Assembly: GCA_963976815.1 (NCBI GenBank)
Contig: CAXBLU010000004.1
Coordinates: forward strand, 62,001 to 126,000
Direction: 5' to 3'
From: JAHRVQ01 sp963976815
Lineage (GTDB): Bacteria > Pseudomonadota > Gammaproteobacteria > Pseudomonadales > Azotimanducaceae
DNA length: 64,000 bases
This document shows positions 9,226 through 17,780 of this stretch, piece by piece. Numbering within the stretch: the stretch's first letter is position 1; every line of letters starts with the position of its first letter. Under the pieces are notes generated by a model, which saw nothing but the letters and a program-made list of their open reading frames with translations, was not told where the DNA came from and did no database searches. The position numbers and the translations under genes are program-made.

Positions 9226-10248
9226 TTACCTGGTAATAATCATTGCGTCGCCATAGCTAAAGAACCGGTATTCCTCTTTGATCGCCACTTCATAGGCATG
9301 GCGAATCGCCTCGGTGCCGGCAAAGGCACTGACCAGCATCATCAGAGTTGAGCCGGACAGATGAAAGTTAGTGACCATCGCATCCACAGATTTAAACTCA
9401 TAACCCGGATAAATAAATATCTCCGTGTCCCCGTGCATAGGTTGCAGCACACCACTTGCAGAAGCAGACTCTAACGATCGAACACTAGTGGTACCGACCG
9501 CAACCACTCGACCGGACCGAGCACGGCAATCGGATACTGCATCACAGGCAGATTGCGGTACTTCTATTTGCTCCGAATGCATCTTGTGGTCAAGTACATT
9601 GTCGACTCGAACGGGCTGAAAGGTGCCCGCCCCAACATGCAAGGTCAGCTTGGTAGAACTCACACCTTTATCCGCAATCTTGTCGAGCAAAGCATCATCA
9701 AAATGTAACCCGGCTGTGGGGGCAGCAACAGCACCATCCTGCTCGGCAAACACCGTTTGATAACGCTCAAGATCCGTCGCCTCATCCTCCCGATCAATAT
9801 AGGGCGGCAGCGGCATATGGCCCGAGGCTTTGACAATAGGCAGTACGCCAGGAGCAGGAAAACGCACAATAAAAAAGGCATCTTGCCTGCCTTCCACCGT
9901 GATCGAATGAGCGGAGTTTTCCAGCTCAAGGATGGCGCCGGGTTTTGGGGATTTACTGCTACGAATTTGCACCAGGGCCTGAAACTCATCGATGACCCGC
10001 TCGAGCAAAATCTCGACTCGACCACCGGTGCTTTTGCGCCCATATAACCGCGCTGGAATGACCCGGGTATTATTAAACACCAAAAGATCTTTTGGATCTA
10101 ACAGATCAATCAAGTCGCCAAATTGGTAATGGTTAAGCTCACCGGTCGCCGCATCTAAATGCAGCAACCGACTGCTGGTTCGAGCTGGCGTGGGGTATTT
10201 CGCAATGAGATGCGACGGCAACTCAAACTCAAAGTCGCTAACGCGCAT
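9226..10248 (-). CDS. queA: QueA, S-adenosylmethionine:tRNA ribosyltransferase-isomerase
   Basis: Transfers and isomerises the ribosyl moiety of SAM onto preQ1-tRNA to make epoxyqueuosine. The frame is open for 32 codons further upstream, but the family N-terminus MRVSDFEFELPSHLIAKYP begins at the ATG at 10248, giving 340 residues. Other family segments visible are LLVFNNTRVIPARLYG, AAPTAGLHFDDALL, HVGAGTFQPV and TNFHLSGSTLMMLVSAFAG. The longer frame would run into the PilZ gene upstream, which also argues for the shorter start. Confidence 0.96.
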   Translation of the reverse strand: MRVSDFEFELPSHLIAKYPTPARTSSRLLHLDAATGELNHYQFGDLIDLLDPKDLLVFNNTRVIPARLYGRKSTGGRVEILLERVIDEFQALVQIRSSKSPKPGAILELENSAHSITVEGRQDAFFIVRFPAPGVLPIVKASGHMPLPPYIDREDEATDLERYQTVFAEQDGAVAAPTAGLHFDDALLDKIADKGVSSTKLTLHVGAGTFQPVRVDNVLDHKMHSEQIEVPQSACDAVSDCRARSGRVVAVGTTSVRSLESASASGVLQPMHGDTEIFIYPGYEFKSVDAMVTNFHLSGSTLMMLVSAFAGTEAIRHAYEVAIKEEYRFFSYGDAMIITR

Positions 10249-10273
10249 AAGGGCTCTTTCTAAATAGAGGTGT

Positions 10274-10609
10274 TTAAAAATCCAGTTGGAACATTTTGGT
10301 CCAGGCGCCGAAGTCCTGACTTTGCTCATTGAGCAGCAAACCAATATTGAAGTGATCTTCTTCTTTACACCAACGAACGCGGGCTTCTAATCGATACAGA
10401 GAAGACGGCAGATCCAGGCGTAAGCCCAGTACTGTATCAACGGGGATATCCATATCCGTCGTCACCTTCATGCCAGTTTCTGACACATCAACGGTGCGGC
10501 AAGCCATCGCCGTGTCATTTAAGTCTGGGCGTTCCAGACAGCTAATGACATCAACCAGGATTTCTTCTTCCCTTTCAATCCGATCCAATCGCATATATTC
10601 ACTCTGCAT
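10274..10609 (-). CDS. PilZ domain protein (putative c-di-GMP receptor)
   Basis: A 111-residue, single-domain protein. It contains an N-terminal arginine-rich segment (RLDRIEREEE) and the DVSETGMKV element, which together match the loose PilZ c-di-GMP signature (RxxxR then D/NxSxxG). The rest is beta-strand-like (LGLRLDLPSSLYRLEARVRWCKEEDHFNIGLLL). It likely binds c-di-GMP and regulates an unknown partner. It ends 25 bases before queA starts on the same strand, so the two may be co-transcribed. A second ATG at 10594 is also possible as start. Confidence 0.75.
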   Translation of the reverse strand: MQSEYMRLDRIEREEEILVDVISCLERPDLNDTAMACRTVDVSETGMKVTTDMDIPVDTVLGLRLDLPSSLYRLEARVRWCKEEDHFNIGLLLNEQSQDFGAWTKMFQLDF

Positions 10610-10957
10610 ATTCGAAGGTTGTTCTTGCCCTGCTTAGGGTAAAGGTAGTCCATACCTACCGGAACGCTCGGAATTCTAGCAAAAGTCCGACGAGCAACAA
10701 GTAAAATGTTGTAAATAAAGGGTTTTTATACGTTATCCCAGCATATATTTGCGCGAAATAGAGCTTTTATCCAGAAATGCCAGAATTCTGACCCCCACCC
10801 ATTGGGATCGCCCTGCAATAAGACAGGTGTCACTATGTGTGTCTGAGTCACATTCAGATCAACACTCTCTTCAACAACAGGGCGATGATTAGATTGAAGA
10901 ATAAAAGGGATAGTAGAATCGCCCCCACTGAACCGACCTCCAACTGAAGGAATAAAC
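10610..10957. other. Intergenic region, 348 bases, no gene seen
   Basis: This divergent gap between the PilZ gene and the acyl-CoA dehydrogenase should contain both promoters. I see no strong palindrome, RNA gene or repeat. A 90-codon minus-strand frame crossing it has no recognisable content. Confidence 0.6.
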
Positions 10958-12151
10958 GTGAGCAAAGAAACCGACGCCCTGCTGGATCGACTATCCAAAT
11001 TTATGGACGAGCATATTTATCCAAACGAAGAAGTGTACGCAGAACAGCTCGCGAGCTTGCCGAACCGATTTGGCACCGTGCCCTTAATGGAAGAACTCAA
11101 AGCCAAAGCCAAAGCGGCCGGGTTGTGGAACCTGTGGTTGCCCAAAGATCACGGCGGCATGAGTAACGAGGACTACTGCGCCTTTGCTGAAATGATGGGC
11201 CGGGTCCTGTGGAGCCCAGAAGCCTTTAACTGCAACGCGCCGGACACCGGCAATATGGAAGTATTTATTAAATACGCCACCGAGGCACAAAAAGCGGAAT
11301 GGTTAGAACCACTAATGGAAGGCGAGATTCGATCGAGCTACTGCATGACGGAACCCGATGTGGCCAGCAGTGACGCCACCAATGTGCGCACCTCGATTAC
11401 CAAAGATGGCGAAGACTATGTCATCAACGGCAAGAAATGGTTTATCACCAACGCCCCTTACGAGCGAACCAAAATTTTTATTGTTATGGGCCAGTCTGAC
11501 CCGGACAACAGTAACCGGCATTTAACCCAGAGCCAGATCCTGGTGCCTAAAGACACTCAGGGTGTAAAGGTGGTTCGTCCCCTCACGACATTAGGATACG
11601 ACGACGCGCCCCTCGGCCATGCTGAAGTGCATTTTGAAAATGTTCGCGTACCCGCCGCCAATATATTGCTCGGCGAAGGACGGGGATTTGAGATTGCCCA
11701 GGGTAGATTAGGACCAGGCCGGATTCACCATTGCATGCGACTCATCGGCTCCGCCCAGCGCGCCCTGGAATATGCCTGCAAGCGATCCGTCTCCCGGGAA
11801 ACCTTTGGCAGGAAACTCGCTGAACACCAGAGCGTGCTAGAAGACATCGCCAAGAGCTTTAGCGAGATTGAACAGGCCCGCCTGCTCACCATCAAAACCG
11901 CGAGAAAAATGGATGAAGTTGGAGCTAAAGATTCAAGGGACCTAATCGCAGCCTCAAAAATCACCGTGCCTTTAATGGCCCAAACCGTTATCGACCGCTG
12001 CATGCAGATCCACGGTGCCGGCGGATTAACGGCAGACTATCCAATGGCAGAAGCCTTTAACTACGCCAGATGGTGCCGACAGGCTGATGGGCCGGATCAG
12101 GTGCATATGATGGCGCTGGGGCGGATGTTGGTGAAGCGGTATACCAACTAG
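10958..12151 (+). CDS. Acyl-CoA dehydrogenase family protein
   Basis: FAD-dependent dehydrogenase introducing an alpha,beta double bond in an acyl-CoA. It is 397 residues, the standard length. Visible signatures are the FAD/substrate segment YCMTEPDVASSDATNVRTSI, the loop INGKKWFITNA, RETFGRKLAEHQSV and the C-terminal CMQIHGAGGLTADYPMAEAFNYARWCRQADGPDQVH. The overall pattern resembles the ACAD10/ACAD11-like branch, so the natural chain length is unknown. The start is a GTG preceded by GAAGGA at a suitable distance. Confidence 0.9.
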   Translation: MSKETDALLDRLSKFMDEHIYPNEEVYAEQLASLPNRFGTVPLMEELKAKAKAAGLWNLWLPKDHGGMSNEDYCAFAEMMGRVLWSPEAFNCNAPDTGNMEVFIKYATEAQKAEWLEPLMEGEIRSSYCMTEPDVASSDATNVRTSITKDGEDYVINGKKWFITNAPYERTKIFIVMGQSDPDNSNRHLTQSQILVPKDTQGVKVVRPLTTLGYDDAPLGHAEVHFENVRVPAANILLGEGRGFEIAQGRLGPGRIHHCMRLIGSAQRALEYACKRSVSRETFGRKLAEHQSVLEDIAKSFSEIEQARLLTIKTARKMDEVGAKDSRDLIAASKITVPLMAQTVIDRCMQIHGAGGLTADYPMAEAFNYARWCRQADGPDQVHMMALGRMLVKRYTN

Positions 12152-12175
12152 AAAAAAGCCATTCGACTCCAAAGG

Positions 12176-12508
12176 CTAGGCAGAGTCCTCTTGCGCCTGC
12201 CTTTGGAGTGCTTCGTATCCCCGTTGAAGAATTTTTCTCTCTAGCCTTCTGTAGATAAACAGCGCACTGATTGCACCCAGCCCAATAACCGGGCTGGCCT
12301 GCATCGCAGTCCAATCCCAAATCAAGATCGGCGCCATCGCAATGGAAAAACCCAACAAACAAGTAAATATAATCAACAGCGCATACAGATAGCCCAACCC
12401 CAGCTCTCGAACTGCAACTCGTCGCGAACTGGCCAACAGTTCAGACCGGTCCGCAGGTGGTAGTTGGTCGAGATTGCGGAAATCCATTTGGCTGGCATCA
12501 CGCTTCAT
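12176..12508 (-). CDS. Small two-span membrane protein, unknown function
   Basis: I do not recognise this 110-residue protein. It has a polar N-terminus with charged residues, two hydrophobic stretches (about residues 38-58 and 66-86: YLYALLIIFTCLLGFSIAMA and the VIGLGAISALFIY region) and a basic, Gln-rich tail. It runs convergent to the acyl-CoA dehydrogenase, 24 bases apart. The coding appearance is moderate and no motif suggests a function. Confidence 0.6.
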   Translation of the reverse strand: MKRDASQMDFRNLDQLPPADRSELLASSRRVAVRELGLGYLYALLIIFTCLLGFSIAMAPILIWDWTAMQASPVIGLGAISALFIYRRLERKILQRGYEALQRQAQEDSA

Positions 12509-12845
12509 GGGCGCTCTCCGGGCTAAGAGGATTCGGTTATTCTACTGCTCATTTACTTCTCGTTCAGTGGATTCTCTCAGATCAAATTCATCCTGCTGCG
12601 ATTGGGGATCGAAGAATAAATCGATAGATCAACTAGCTCTGTGCGAGATCACCCAGCTAGAACGTGAGATAACTGTGGGTGAAGAGCCATACACAGTAAT
12701 AGTGGCTTAGAAAGGCGTATCGCTTACAGACAAATCAGCCTAAGCCGGACATGATAGCTCTCTACTGCTTGCTAATATTCTCAGTTCGACGTGGGAGGAA
12801 GGTATGTCTCTCACCACTTCTATAACAAATTTAGTGAGGACAAAA
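12509..12845. other. Intergenic region upstream of the leader peptide
   Basis: A 337-base gap with no RNA gene recognised. A 7-bp inverted repeat (GGCTTAG at about 12704 and CTAAGCC at about 12740) with a long loop is present but weak. The GAGGA before 12846 is a good ribosome-binding site for the following small gene. Confidence 0.5.
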
Positions 12846-13067
12846 ATGAGAGAGCTAACGAATATTGAAATCAATGCAGTCAGCGGCGGGATCGTGCTCT
12901 GGGACAAATTCATCACGGGCAATATGTCTGGCTTCCTAGCCAACCGAGCAGCATCCCCGTTCGAACATGACTCAATGACAGGCGAGTTGCCGAAACAGAG
13001 CAGGCCAGCATGGCAACATCCAAAGACCTGGGTTAGTCGACCTGGGCAGGTAGAGCGATCGAATTAG
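12846..13067 (+). CDS. Double-glycine (bacteriocin-type) leader peptide
   Basis: A 73-residue peptide whose first 15 residues, MRELTNIEINAVSGG, match the bacteriocin-type leader pattern M-x-E-L-x-x-x-E-x-x-x-V-S-G-G, normally cut after GG by a C39-peptidase ABC exporter. The predicted mature part is 58 residues, polar and proline-containing, without cysteines. A longer frame starts at 12804, but the ATG at 12846 has the better Shine-Dalgarno (GTGAGGA, 5-6 bases upstream) and gives a canonical leader. No C39 exporter, immunity or modification gene is nearby; the ABC exporter at 60 kb is PrtD-type without a peptidase domain. Confidence 0.65.
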   Translation: MRELTNIEINAVSGGIVLWDKFITGNMSGFLANRAASPFEHDSMTGELPKQSRPAWQHPKTWVSRPGQVERSN

Positions 13068-13200
13068 ATCACGCCCAGAGCGAATTTGCTTTCGGCACCT
13101 GTGCCGGATCCAGGTGTTGTTCAGGAGGCTGTAGCTCCCAAGTAATGGCTTTTGAGGTGTGTGGGCACCTTTGCATCTTAAGAGTTACTTTTACACAATT

Positions 13201-13230
13201 TACGTAAAATACGTATTATTTGTATTTTAC
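13201..13230. promoter_or_regulatory. Palindromic operator upstream of the Phd/YefM-like gene
   Basis: A perfect 9-bp inverted repeat, GTAAAATAC (13204-13212) and GTATTTTAC (13222-13230), has a 9-base spacer. A nested TACGT-N5-ACGTA dyad starts at 13201. Antitoxins of this class usually bind such AT-rich repeats and repress their own promoter. The site is about 50 bases before the start codon. Confidence 0.6.
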
Positions 13231-13282
13231 CGATATTTCACTATCATCTGTTGTTCCAAGCACCACTCTCTGGATACACCAC

Positions 13283-13543
13283 ATGACGACAATCACATCC
13301 TCAGAATTCCAGCGGCAGTTTAGTCTTTCAATGGATAAAGCGCTTACTGGCCCCGTGAAAATCATGCACCACAAGCGTTGCAAGGCCGTACTGATCTCGC
13401 AGGAGCACTACAACAATCTAATGGAAGCACTAGCGGTTCGCGCATTTAAATCCGAGGATATGCCCGAAGACTTACGCCGGGCACTCAGCAAACAACTGAC
13501 CGAGGCTGAATTCGAAGCCGGCGGCATTCAGAACGCCGGGTAG
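13283..13543 (+). CDS. Phd/YefM-type antitoxin, apparently without a toxin partner
   Basis: An 86-residue protein starting MTTITSSEFQRQFS. The Phd/YefM DNA-binding fold is suggested by SSEFQRQFSLSMDKALTGPVKIMHHKRCKAVLISQEHYNNLMEAL, with the beta-hairpin and the V/ILIS-x-E-x-Y/F signature. I chose the ATG at 13283 over a start 21 codons earlier because the conserved part begins there. The usual toxin frame (Doc, YoeB or RelE-like) would overlap or follow the stop codon, but the next 170 bases lead only to a tRNA gene. It may be an orphan regulator or a relic of a lost module. Confidence 0.75.
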   Translation: MTTITSSEFQRQFSLSMDKALTGPVKIMHHKRCKAVLISQEHYNNLMEALAVRAFKSEDMPEDLRRALSKQLTEAEFEAGGIQNAG

Positions 13544-13712
13544 TCTTTGGCCGCCTACCTCTAGCCGAGGTAAATAAAATCAGGAGGCTGATCGCAGAGA
13601 TTCAAGCAATCAATCGAAGATAAATGCCAGCCAGTAGAAACTGAAATTGAATAGCCATACACAATGGGTTTCATTAACGCGCTATTTAGATATAATCGCG
13701 CCTCTCTAACGT

Positions 13713-13799
13713 GCCGGGGTGGCGAAACTGGTAGACGCGCCGGATTCAAAATCCGGTTCCTTCACGGGAGTGCCGGTTCGATTCCGGCCCTCGGTACCA
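13713..13799 (+). tRNA. tRNA-Leu (anticodon CAA)
   Basis: An 87-base class II tRNA. The acceptor stem GCCGGGG pairs with CCTCGGT, followed by discriminator A and encoded CCA. The anticodon loop is TTCAAAA between CCGGA and TCCGG, giving anticodon CAA for UUG codons. The variable arm (TTCCTTCACGGGAG region) and the T-arm (CCGGTTCGATTCCGG) are complete. Its 3' half is duplicated at 34725-34782 and, in decayed form, at 36719-36789, marking it as the integration site of the island. Confidence 0.97.
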
Positions 13800-13888
13800 A
13801 AGAGACTTCTTTTAAGATCCCAAACCTTCCTAGGCAAGTATCCCAACACCTAAGCACTTTGACACCTGGTTAAAGTAATGGTGACGCT

Positions 13889-14725
13889 TCAAGAAGTCTT
13901 GCGACCTAGTCGGCCCAAGAGTCGGCTCAACACTCCTTGTTTCGGTGGTTGTACAACCTGATCACCCAATCTTGGCATCCAAATCACATCATCTGGTGGC
14001 ACTCCGCAAGCTTCAAGCCCTGTCGGAGATAAGCTTGCTAGCCACGCACAGATAAACGCATCAAGTTGATCGTGCTTAGGCCCAGGCACTGAACTTGCCA
14101 TTACACGAGCAAGCTCGTCCACATCCTTCCAACCCGTCTGCTTTGCAACTGCAGACAATTGAGCGTTGAATCCTTCTAATTTGGATTTATGTGTACTCGA
14201 TGCGCCGAGGGCATGTGCAGTCGCTTGAGGATACACCTCGATGCAATCATATTCGGCGGACAATTCATCGAATAGCGCGAACCCCACAAGCATCCACCAT
14301 TGATTGGCATGGGGCAGTCTATTTTCAGCTCCACCTCTGCGGAGATGCTCCTTGGCCTTTTTTCGCGCGAGCTCAAAGCCATCTCTACTAGGAGTCGCGA
14401 AGCAACTGATCCCGCGTTGATCCATTGCGACCTCGCATGCCCGACGGCCATTTATCGCATAGCTTTTTGGGGCATCAATAGCGATGCAACGGATCGGAGC
14501 ACCTGCACGATCACTCAAACTTTTGATGTAGGACAATGTTGCTTGAGCAAAGGATCTTACCTGGCCTTCTTCCATGGCAGCAACGTTACCCCTGCCGCGT
14601 GGCATTTCTTCACGCCGTACAGGTATCGGCGTAAGCCTGCCACCAACCATCTGCACAGCGCAGATTGGAAGTTTTTTCTGCTTGGCGAACGCCACATCTA
14701 TCCCAACAAAAATCGGACTAGACAC
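13889..14725 (-). CDS. DUF429 family protein (predicted RNase H-like fold)
   Basis: A 278-residue protein with the DUF429 start pattern IFVGIDVAFAKQKKLPICAV, where the aspartate in GID sits where RNase H-like folds hold a catalytic metal ligand. It continues with IRCIAIDAPKSYAI, a CFATPSR segment, IEVYPQATAHALG and HDQLDAFICAWLA near the C-terminus, all typical of the family. The function of DUF429 is not established; a nuclease role is a prediction from the fold. It is the first gene inside the island, next to the tRNA, and is divergent from the dnd genes. Confidence 0.7.
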   Translation of the reverse strand: MSSPIFVGIDVAFAKQKKLPICAVQMVGGRLTPIPVRREEMPRGRGNVAAMEEGQVRSFAQATLSYIKSLSDRAGAPIRCIAIDAPKSYAINGRRACEVAMDQRGISCFATPSRDGFELARKKAKEHLRRGGAENRLPHANQWWMLVGFALFDELSAEYDCIEVYPQATAHALGASSTHKSKLEGFNAQLSAVAKQTGWKDVDELARVMASSVPGPKHDQLDAFICAWLASLSPTGLEACGVPPDDVIWMPRLGDQVVQPPKQGVLSRLLGRLGRKTS

Positions 14726-15044
14726 TGGTTACTCCTAAACTATGACCATGGCGATAGCATATACCCGCTACGCTTATATAGGTTTGAGAATGGTAATCAT
14801 GGCTAAGTTATACCGCATTTACCAAGTGCCTCCACTCCACGAAAATGACTCATGGTCCCATCAACTAAATCACGATTCAGCGCAACCTATCGTTGAAACT
14901 ATCGAGCCATGCTGGCTTTTTCGGACGTTTATCAAAGCTGCTAGTGCAAGTCGGCACATCCATCACAGCCTAACTATAGCTTTTCAAAATTTCAAAGACT
15001 AAGCTCAAGCTTACTACTAGTTGTAGAAAAATTGAGTAAGAATT
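14726..15044. other. Divergent gap of 319 bases, probably the dnd-side promoter region
   Basis: This gap lies between the divergent DUF429 and DUF4007 genes. Short plus-strand frames across it (for example from 14742) have no recognisable motif. I see no clear palindrome or RNA gene. It should contain the promoter for the DUF4007-methyltransferase unit. Confidence 0.5.
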
Positions 15045-15635
15045 ATGTCGGTACTTTTTCATGGTAACTTCGCATTGGATCGAGCCAGAATGGCGAAGCT
15101 AGTATCGTTAGCGCTCAAACACCCTGATCAAAAAGACAAACAACTAGCTGAACAATTCGATTATGGCGCTCCATTCGCTGCAACTTACAGAAGCTGGCTC
15201 CACAAGACAGGACTAGCTGAGATGGGTTTGCCCCTGCAGTTGACTGACATGGGCCAAGTTTTATTCAAGAACGACCCTTCATTGGAAACCAATATCGCGA
15301 AGTGGTTCCTGCATCATGAACTAGTAACCGACCCAGAGCGGGCTGAGGCCTGGCACTACTTTAGCGAAGAATTTTTGCCCGCCCATGCTGAATTTAGTAA
15401 AAGTGATCTACTAAACGGTTTGGCAAAGAAACTTAGCCCCCACAGCATGAAACACTTTGGGCCAGGCAGTAAATTGAATCAACAAATTGCACGGAAGATT
15501 ATTCAGGTCTATACAGAGACTTCAGGACTTGGAGACCTTAGGCTAATTGAGAAAGAAGGCGACAACTTTCGTCGACTGAAGGCCAAGAAATTAGGACCCT
15601 GGAAAAATGCTGCGGTGTTGGGAAAATCCTTCTAA
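15045..15635 (+). CDS. DUF4007 family protein
   Basis: A 196-residue protein whose start (LFHGNFALDRARMAKLVSLAL), middle (WFLHHELVTDPERAEAWHYF) and end resemble DUF4007, a family often found beside PAPS-reductase-like DndC genes. Its biochemical role is unknown. No catalytic motif is visible. The region FGPGSKLNQQIARKIIQVYTETSGLGDLRLI resembles a winged-helix-like segment, but this is inference. It starts the plus-strand series leading to dndBCDE, so a role in regulating or assisting DNA phosphorothioation is the likeliest guess. Confidence 0.65.
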   Translation: MSVLFHGNFALDRARMAKLVSLALKHPDQKDKQLAEQFDYGAPFAATYRSWLHKTGLAEMGLPLQLTDMGQVLFKNDPSLETNIAKWFLHHELVTDPERAEAWHYFSEEFLPAHAEFSKSDLLNGLAKKLSPHSMKHFGPGSKLNQQIARKIIQVYTETSGLGDLRLIEKEGDNFRRLKAKKLGPWKNAAVLGKSF

Positions 15636-15701
15636 AACTAATTTTTATGTTACTGCATCATACTTGGCTGATAAAACTAAACCCCAATCTACTACGACAC
15701 A

Positions 15702-17585
15702 ATGGACTACGAACAATTTAGCGACTTAGTAAAACAAGTCCCAATCGGCAAGCGCCTCCCTGAAGCGATATACATCCATCAAACTGCTATAGGCCTTTTG
15801 CCCAAACAGCTTACGGCTTTTGTCCTCAAGATAACCAAAGCATTAAATATCAACTCGAAGCAATGGCAACTACTTAAGCTTTACAAGAGAGATTTCAAGC
15901 TAACATTACTCAGCTACCCTACGTTTTTCGATGAGCCCTACCCCTCTCTCTCTAAAAGTTACACTGTTGATTTATCAAAGCTAGCTGTAAGAGAAGCAAA
16001 CTACGGCAAGTCTGACAATCCGCCGATCCTACATAGAAGAGAAACATTCGTCGCACCTGACCACCCGCAGATAGCTTTTTTTAGCAGCTTCACGCAGGAA
16101 GGGGAAGCAATAGGACTTTATGAGAACACTCGCATTATCGGTTTTAAGCTAAGCTGGGAGCGAATTATTAAACAAAAGGGATATTACCTCGATAATGAGA
16201 CGCGACTAAAACCGCTCGGAGAAAAACCTAACCGTATTAGCACCAATCCGTTTAACGGAAACATAGAGCGACACAAAACTGCTATTTCTCGAGACAAGTT
16301 ATCAGTCCCACTTTTCCTGATTGCACAACGCGGTTATCTCAACGGTGAATACACAGTTCTAGACTATGGATGCGGCAAAGGTGATGACTTACGCGAGCTT
16401 GAAGAAAACGGCGTTGAATGTATCGGGTGGGACCCAGCACACCGGCCTGATGTCGATATTGAAGCTTGTGACATCGTTAATCTTGGGTTTGTCATTAATG
16501 TTATCGAGGACAAAGAGGAACGCGCAGAGACGCTGAGAAGAGCATACGAATACACAGATAAGCTGCTAGTTGTATCTGCGATGCTAGGCAATGAACGAAT
16601 CTATGAGCGCTTTAAATCATTTAGAGATGGCGTCATAACAGGAAGAAACACGTTCCAGAAGTACTACGCGCAAGGTGAGCTCCAGCAGTTTGTCGAGACC
16701 ACGCTCGATGACAACGCAATTGCATTAGGACCTGGTGTCTTTGCGATTTTTAAAGACAAACTAGAGGAGCAAAATTACTTACTCGAGCGACAGCGAACTC
16801 GCCACCAATGGCGGCAGTTAACTGCAAGAACGACAAAACCAGTCAGTAAGAAAGTGGCCAGAGACCTATTCGATAAACATCGCGCTCTATTTGAAGACTT
16901 CTGGTACACCTGTCTCGATTTAGGACGCCTGCCTGCCAACGACGAGTTCGAACAACATAACCAAATCCGCCAGATTATGGGTTCGCATAACAAAGCATTT
17001 CTCTTATGCGCCGGTCACTTCGATGAACGGCAATTCGAACAGGCGCAACAAGAGCGCACCAATGACTTGCTCGTATACTTTGCACTAAGTTTTTTCAAAA
17101 AACGTCCTGCGTATGCGCGGATGCCGCTGAGTCTAAAGAGGGACGTCAAAACCTTTTTTGAGAAGTACACGAATGCTAGAGATCAAGGCAAGGCATTGTT
17201 GTTCAGCGTTTCCGAGCCGCAGGCAATCTTCGATGCTTGCGTCAAAGCTAGCGAAGCACTGCCTGCCAGCCAACTAAACGGCCAGCATGATTTTATCTTC
17301 CAACAACAGTATCTATATCAATGTCCAAAGGAGCTTCGTGTGTATGTTGGTTGCGCAACGCAGCTCTATGGCGAGTTGGATAATATCCACCTCGTAAAGG
17401 TGCATATAGGGAGCGGCAAGGTTAGCCTTTTGGCGTACGACGATTGGGACAAAGAAGAACCGCTGTTAAAAGAGCGGATCAAAATCAACCTTAGAGAACA
17501 AGATGTAGACTTCTTTGACTATTACGGCCCCTTTGAGCCGCCACCGCTAGAAGACAAACACGCATTTATTCCCAAAGAAGCTTAA
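15702..17585 (+). CDS. DNA phosphorothioation-associated putative methyltransferase
   Basis: A 627-residue protein with a class I SAM-binding motif at about residues 219-229 (VLDYGCGKGDD), an acidic residue after the next strand (IGWDPAH) and a Rossmann-like continuation (DIVNLGFVINVIEDKEER). Length and sequence match the family annotated as phosphorothioation-associated putative methyltransferase. The substrate is unknown; no DNA-MTase catalytic NPPY or PCQ motif is obvious. The N-terminal 200 residues include HRRETFVAPDHPQ and contain an LSRDKLS-type substrate-binding segment. It ends about 200 bases before dndB and probably belongs with the dnd genes. Confidence 0.75.
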   Translation: MDYEQFSDLVKQVPIGKRLPEAIYIHQTAIGLLPKQLTAFVLKITKALNINSKQWQLLKLYKRDFKLTLLSYPTFFDEPYPSLSKSYTVDLSKLAVREANYGKSDNPPILHRRETFVAPDHPQIAFFSSFTQEGEAIGLYENTRIIGFKLSWERIIKQKGYYLDNETRLKPLGEKPNRISTNPFNGNIERHKTAISRDKLSVPLFLIAQRGYLNGEYTVLDYGCGKGDDLRELEENGVECIGWDPAHRPDVDIEACDIVNLGFVINVIEDKEERAETLRRAYEYTDKLLVVSAMLGNERIYERFKSFRDGVITGRNTFQKYYAQGELQQFVETTLDDNAIALGPGVFAIFKDKLEEQNYLLERQRTRHQWRQLTARTTKPVSKKVARDLFDKHRALFEDFWYTCLDLGRLPANDEFEQHNQIRQIMGSHNKAFLLCAGHFDERQFEQAQQERTNDLLVYFALSFFKKRPAYARMPLSLKRDVKTFFEKYTNARDQGKALLFSVSEPQAIFDACVKASEALPASQLNGQHDFIFQQQYLYQCPKELRVYVGCATQLYGELDNIHLVKVHIGSGKVSLLAYDDWDKEEPLLKERIKINLREQDVDFFDYYGPFEPPPLEDKHAFIPKEA

Positions 17586-17667
17586 TGGCTTTGCCAATCG
17601 CGCGAAATTCGCGGGAAAAATTAATGACTTCCAAAAACAGCACATCAACGAAATTCATTTATAAAAA

Positions 17668-17699
17668 GCAAAAGGAAGTCATAAATGACTTCCTTTTGC
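17668..17699. promoter_or_regulatory. Perfect 32-base palindrome between the methyltransferase gene and dndB
   Basis: A 15-bp arm GCAAAAGGAAGTCAT (17668-17682) is followed by a 2-base spacer AA and its exact complement ATGACTTCCTTTTGC (17685-17699). It is 82 bases before the dndB start. No T-run follows, so a classical terminator is unlikely. As DNA it is a candidate operator; as RNA it would form a strong hairpin. DndB has been described as a repressor of dnd genes in other bacteria, which makes this a natural candidate site, but that is inference. Confidence 0.65.
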
Positions 17700-17780
17700 A
17701 TGTATCCCTTCCATGCTTGTCTTTTATTACATACAATCTCTTATCTAATCAGTCACTAGCAATGTGTTTAGAAAGCGAAT

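Noticed and set aside
10726..10998. A 90-codon minus-strand frame before the acyl-CoA dehydrogenase
   Set aside because: It runs through the dehydrogenase start and has no coding features.
14742..15002. An 86-codon plus-strand frame in the DUF429/DUF4007 gap
   Set aside because: No recognisable motif, poor start context, and it lies in a divergent promoter region.
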